Assembly (NCBI GenBank): GCA_023250755.1
Contig: JAHFAC010000119.1
Coordinates: 1 to 6,044, forward strand
Length of the DNA stretch: 6,044 bases
Direction of reading: 5' to 3'
DNA from: Bacteriovoracaceae bacterium
GTDB lineage: Bacteria; Bdellovibrionota; UBA1018
Shown: positions 4,401-6,044 of the stretch, piece after piece
Position numbering within the stretch: the stretch's first letter is position 1
Layout of the letters: each line of letters starts with the position of its first letter
Notes under the pieces: model-generated
What the model saw: only the letters and a program-made list of their open reading frames with translations
The model's database searches: none
Told to the model about the DNA's origin: nothing
Program-made: the position numbers and the translations under genes

Positions 4401-6044
4401 ATGTTTTGTGCAAGAAGGCTTCGGCCGCTCAAGGTTGGGTTGGTTTTACAGGGTGTGATCGGAATTTTCGGGTTATCAGCTTGGTCGGCTCCGGATCGCC
4501 AGATCATCCCTCAGGCTATTTCAGTTTTTATTACTCCTCGAGGGATGCAGTATTTTGAGACTCATCTCGATGATGTTTTATTCAGAAACGGGACTACTCT
4601 CGAAGGGGGCAAGATTGGGGATTACTCGTATCAAGCGCCCAAGCCGCTCCCTCTGGATCAGCTGCCGCCGGATTGGCAGGTGTTTGGTACGCCGATCAGT
4701 GAATTACGTAAAATTCTCTCAGATTGGCTCTTAGATTTTGAATGGAATGACCCCCAGCCCGCTATCTCAGTCAAAGACATCGCGTACTCCCTCAAACTCG
4801 GGCAATTAGGCCTTCGGATCGCGCCTGATACTCGTCGAGATGTGCCCGTGGCTTCCGAGCCGGGCGTACCTTTTTTACTTGAGGCCATAATCCCAAACTT
4901 TGGCTTTCAGACCGGAGAGATCTCGATTTCAGATCTACAAAATCCATTTTTAGGGATCATTCACTGGAATAGTCTGCACGTCTTCCCCGCGCCCCAGAGC
5001 GCACCTCTTGTGATCCAAGCACCATTTTGGGTCACTGTTAATCGAAAAGATGGCGTCAAGGTCTCGGTTCAAGGGGTGACGAGCAATCTGGAATCACTTC
5101 AGCTCCAGAGCGAGCTCGAGGGCTTAACGCTACCGGCTGTTGAAATTCACATCAATGGTAAGGTGATGCATCTCAATCCTAAGCGAGCAGAGATTGAGAT
5201 CCTCAAAAAAAAGGATCAACTTCTCAATCAATTTCTTCAGAGCGGCACGTCCTTGATGCAAACCCGCTTGGCCCCTCTCTTGAATGAAAAAATTCAGCAT
5301 GCACTTTCGAGTGATGCTTTGACGGAGGTCAATGAGATGGATCCGCCCGGGCTGGCTAATCCTTCTGCGGCAGACAAATTCCAATGGGGAGTGATGCCGA
5401 CATCTCTGCGGCTGGAGGGTCAAAACCTATTTTTTGGACTGGATGCGTTTGCTGAGGATCCTCGTGCAAGATATGTGGTCCCTTTACAGGGAGGAAATCC
5501 CATGGGGATTTTGCCGAACTTGAGTGGAGGCGATTCCCTAGGTTATGATTTAGCGCTTGGGATCCACCAATCCTTTTTGAATCGGGTCTTGCAATTGAGC
5601 TTTATTCGAAAATATTTTACAAAACTTTCAACCGGAGAAACTTCATCAGCGAATTTGGTTGAAAGCCCCAGGATTGTGCTCGGTGCAGGGGTTCCTCCAA
5701 ATCAAGTCAAAATCCACGTAAAGCTGGAGCAAGAGGCTGCAGGTTTGGGCAGCATTTTGGTGACCAAACCAGTGCAATTGGATGTGGACGCCTTTGTTCG
5801 AATTGTCAAAACATATACAGGGCAGATCAAGTTGGTTTTAGATCGATTAGACGAGAAATCTCTGGTGGTTGATACGAGCTCAGTTTGGCTTCCTTTCTTG
5901 AAAGGAACAGTTGAAGGCAAGGTGAAATCTTCAATTGCCGATGCCAATCTCAACTTGAAGAAGAAAGAAATCGTAATTGTCGAGAACTTGCCTGTGCCAT
6001 CCGGACTGCTTGGGCTTTCTCTCAAACTTAAGGACGTTCAGTCC
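4401..6044 (+). CDS. Large exported protein, possibly BPI-like (TULIP) fold; 3' end outside window
   Basis: The frame is open for 548 codons from the ATG at 4401 to the last base; an in-frame TAA at 4392-4394 limits it upstream. The N-terminus is a good signal peptide: basic residues 5-11 (RRLRPLK), hydrophobic 12-25, and probable cleavage after SAWSA (residue 30). There is no lipobox Cys, so a soluble periplasmic or secreted protein is likely. I recognise no family with certainty. The start of the mature part, ISVFITPRGMQYF (40-52), resembles the RI-x-x-KGL-x-Y opening of BPI/LBP-type lipid-binding domains. A long helix-like stretch (264-302) and a second-half region (380-470, with PPNQVKIHV near 432-440) also fit a two-halved TULIP layout. 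Function in lipid or outer-membrane handling is inference. The ribosome binding site is weak (GGTAG near 4388). TAGAAT at 4361-4366 could be a -10, but no -35 matches. Confidence 0.8.
   Translation, partial: MFCARRLRPLKVGLVLQGVIGIFGLSAWSAPDRQIIPQAISVFITPRGMQYFETHLDDVLFRNGTTLEGGKIGDYSYQAPKPLPLDQLPPDWQVFGTPISELRKILSDWLLDFEWNDPQPAISVKDIAYSLKLGQLGLRIAPDTRRDVPVASEPGVPFLLEAIIPNFGFQTGEISISDLQNPFLGIIHWNSLHVFPAPQSAPLVIQAPFWVTVNRKDGVKVSVQGVTSNLESLQLQSELEGLTLPAVEIHINGKVMHLNPKRAEIEILKKKDQLLNQFLQSGTSLMQTRLAPLLNEKIQHALSSDALTEVNEMDPPGLANPSAADKFQWGVMPTSLRLEGQNLFFGLDAFAEDPRARYVVPLQGGNPMGILPNLSGGDSLGYDLALGIHQSFLNRVLQLSFIRKYFTKLSTGETSSANLVESPRIVLGAGVPPNQVKIHVKLEQEAAGLGSILVTKPVQLDVDAFVRIVKTYTGQIKLVLDRLDEKSLVVDTSSVWLPFLKGTVEGKVKSSIADANLNLKKKEIVIVENLPVPSGLLGLSLKLKDVQS

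Noticed and set aside
4658..6025. Minus-strand frames at 4658-4888, 5130-5423 and 5702-6025
   Set aside because: They are opposite one uninterrupted 548-codon plus-strand frame with a signal peptide, which explains the region better.
1..6044. CRISPR arrays, insertion sequences, transposases or phage genes
   Set aside because: No regularly spaced repeats, terminal inverted repeats with transposase motifs, or phage-type genes were seen on either strand.

Overview
The window looks like chromosomal DNA of a Gram-negative bacterium of intermediate G+C (mid-40s percent by eye). The gene mix (a membrane-anchored glutamate-synthase-like flavoprotein, an NCS1 transporter, a Spx/ArsC-like thioredoxin-fold protein and a large exported protein) would suit a delta-proteobacteria/Bdellovibrionota-type genome. 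That placement is a tentative inference; no rRNA or marker gene supports it.

Layout. (1) 2-433, plus strand: the 3' end of an unrecognised gene that enters from outside the window. (2) 434-809: a 376-base non-coding stretch that is unusually rich in inverted repeats. It holds a compact three-way-junction fold (458-513), a perfect 11-bp long-range stem followed by TTTT (614-699), and two alternative ways of masking the ribosome binding site of the next gene. (3) 810-2390, plus: an FMN/3Fe-4S glutamate-synthase-domain protein with an N-terminal membrane anchor and no glutaminase domain. (4) 2387-3871, minus: an NCS1-family nucleobase/hydantoin/allantoin-type permease. It converges on the previous gene, and both stop codons lie in one CTAG tetranucleotide. 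(5) 3932-4297, plus: a small Spx/MgsR/ArsC-family protein with a CxxC motif, divergent from the permease across only 60 bp and closed by an A-tract/T-tract terminator hairpin that can work in both directions. (6) 4401-6044, plus: a 548-codon frame that stays open to the window end. It encodes an exported protein with a clear signal peptide and a layout that faintly recalls the two-halved BPI-like (TULIP) lipid-binding fold.

The genes do not form one obvious pathway. The permease and the thioredoxin-fold gene share a short divergent control region. The glutamate-synthase-like gene has its own long structured leader, and the exported protein starts a separate unit after a terminator. The items most worth following are the structured leader (458-802) and the possible bacterial BPI-like protein.
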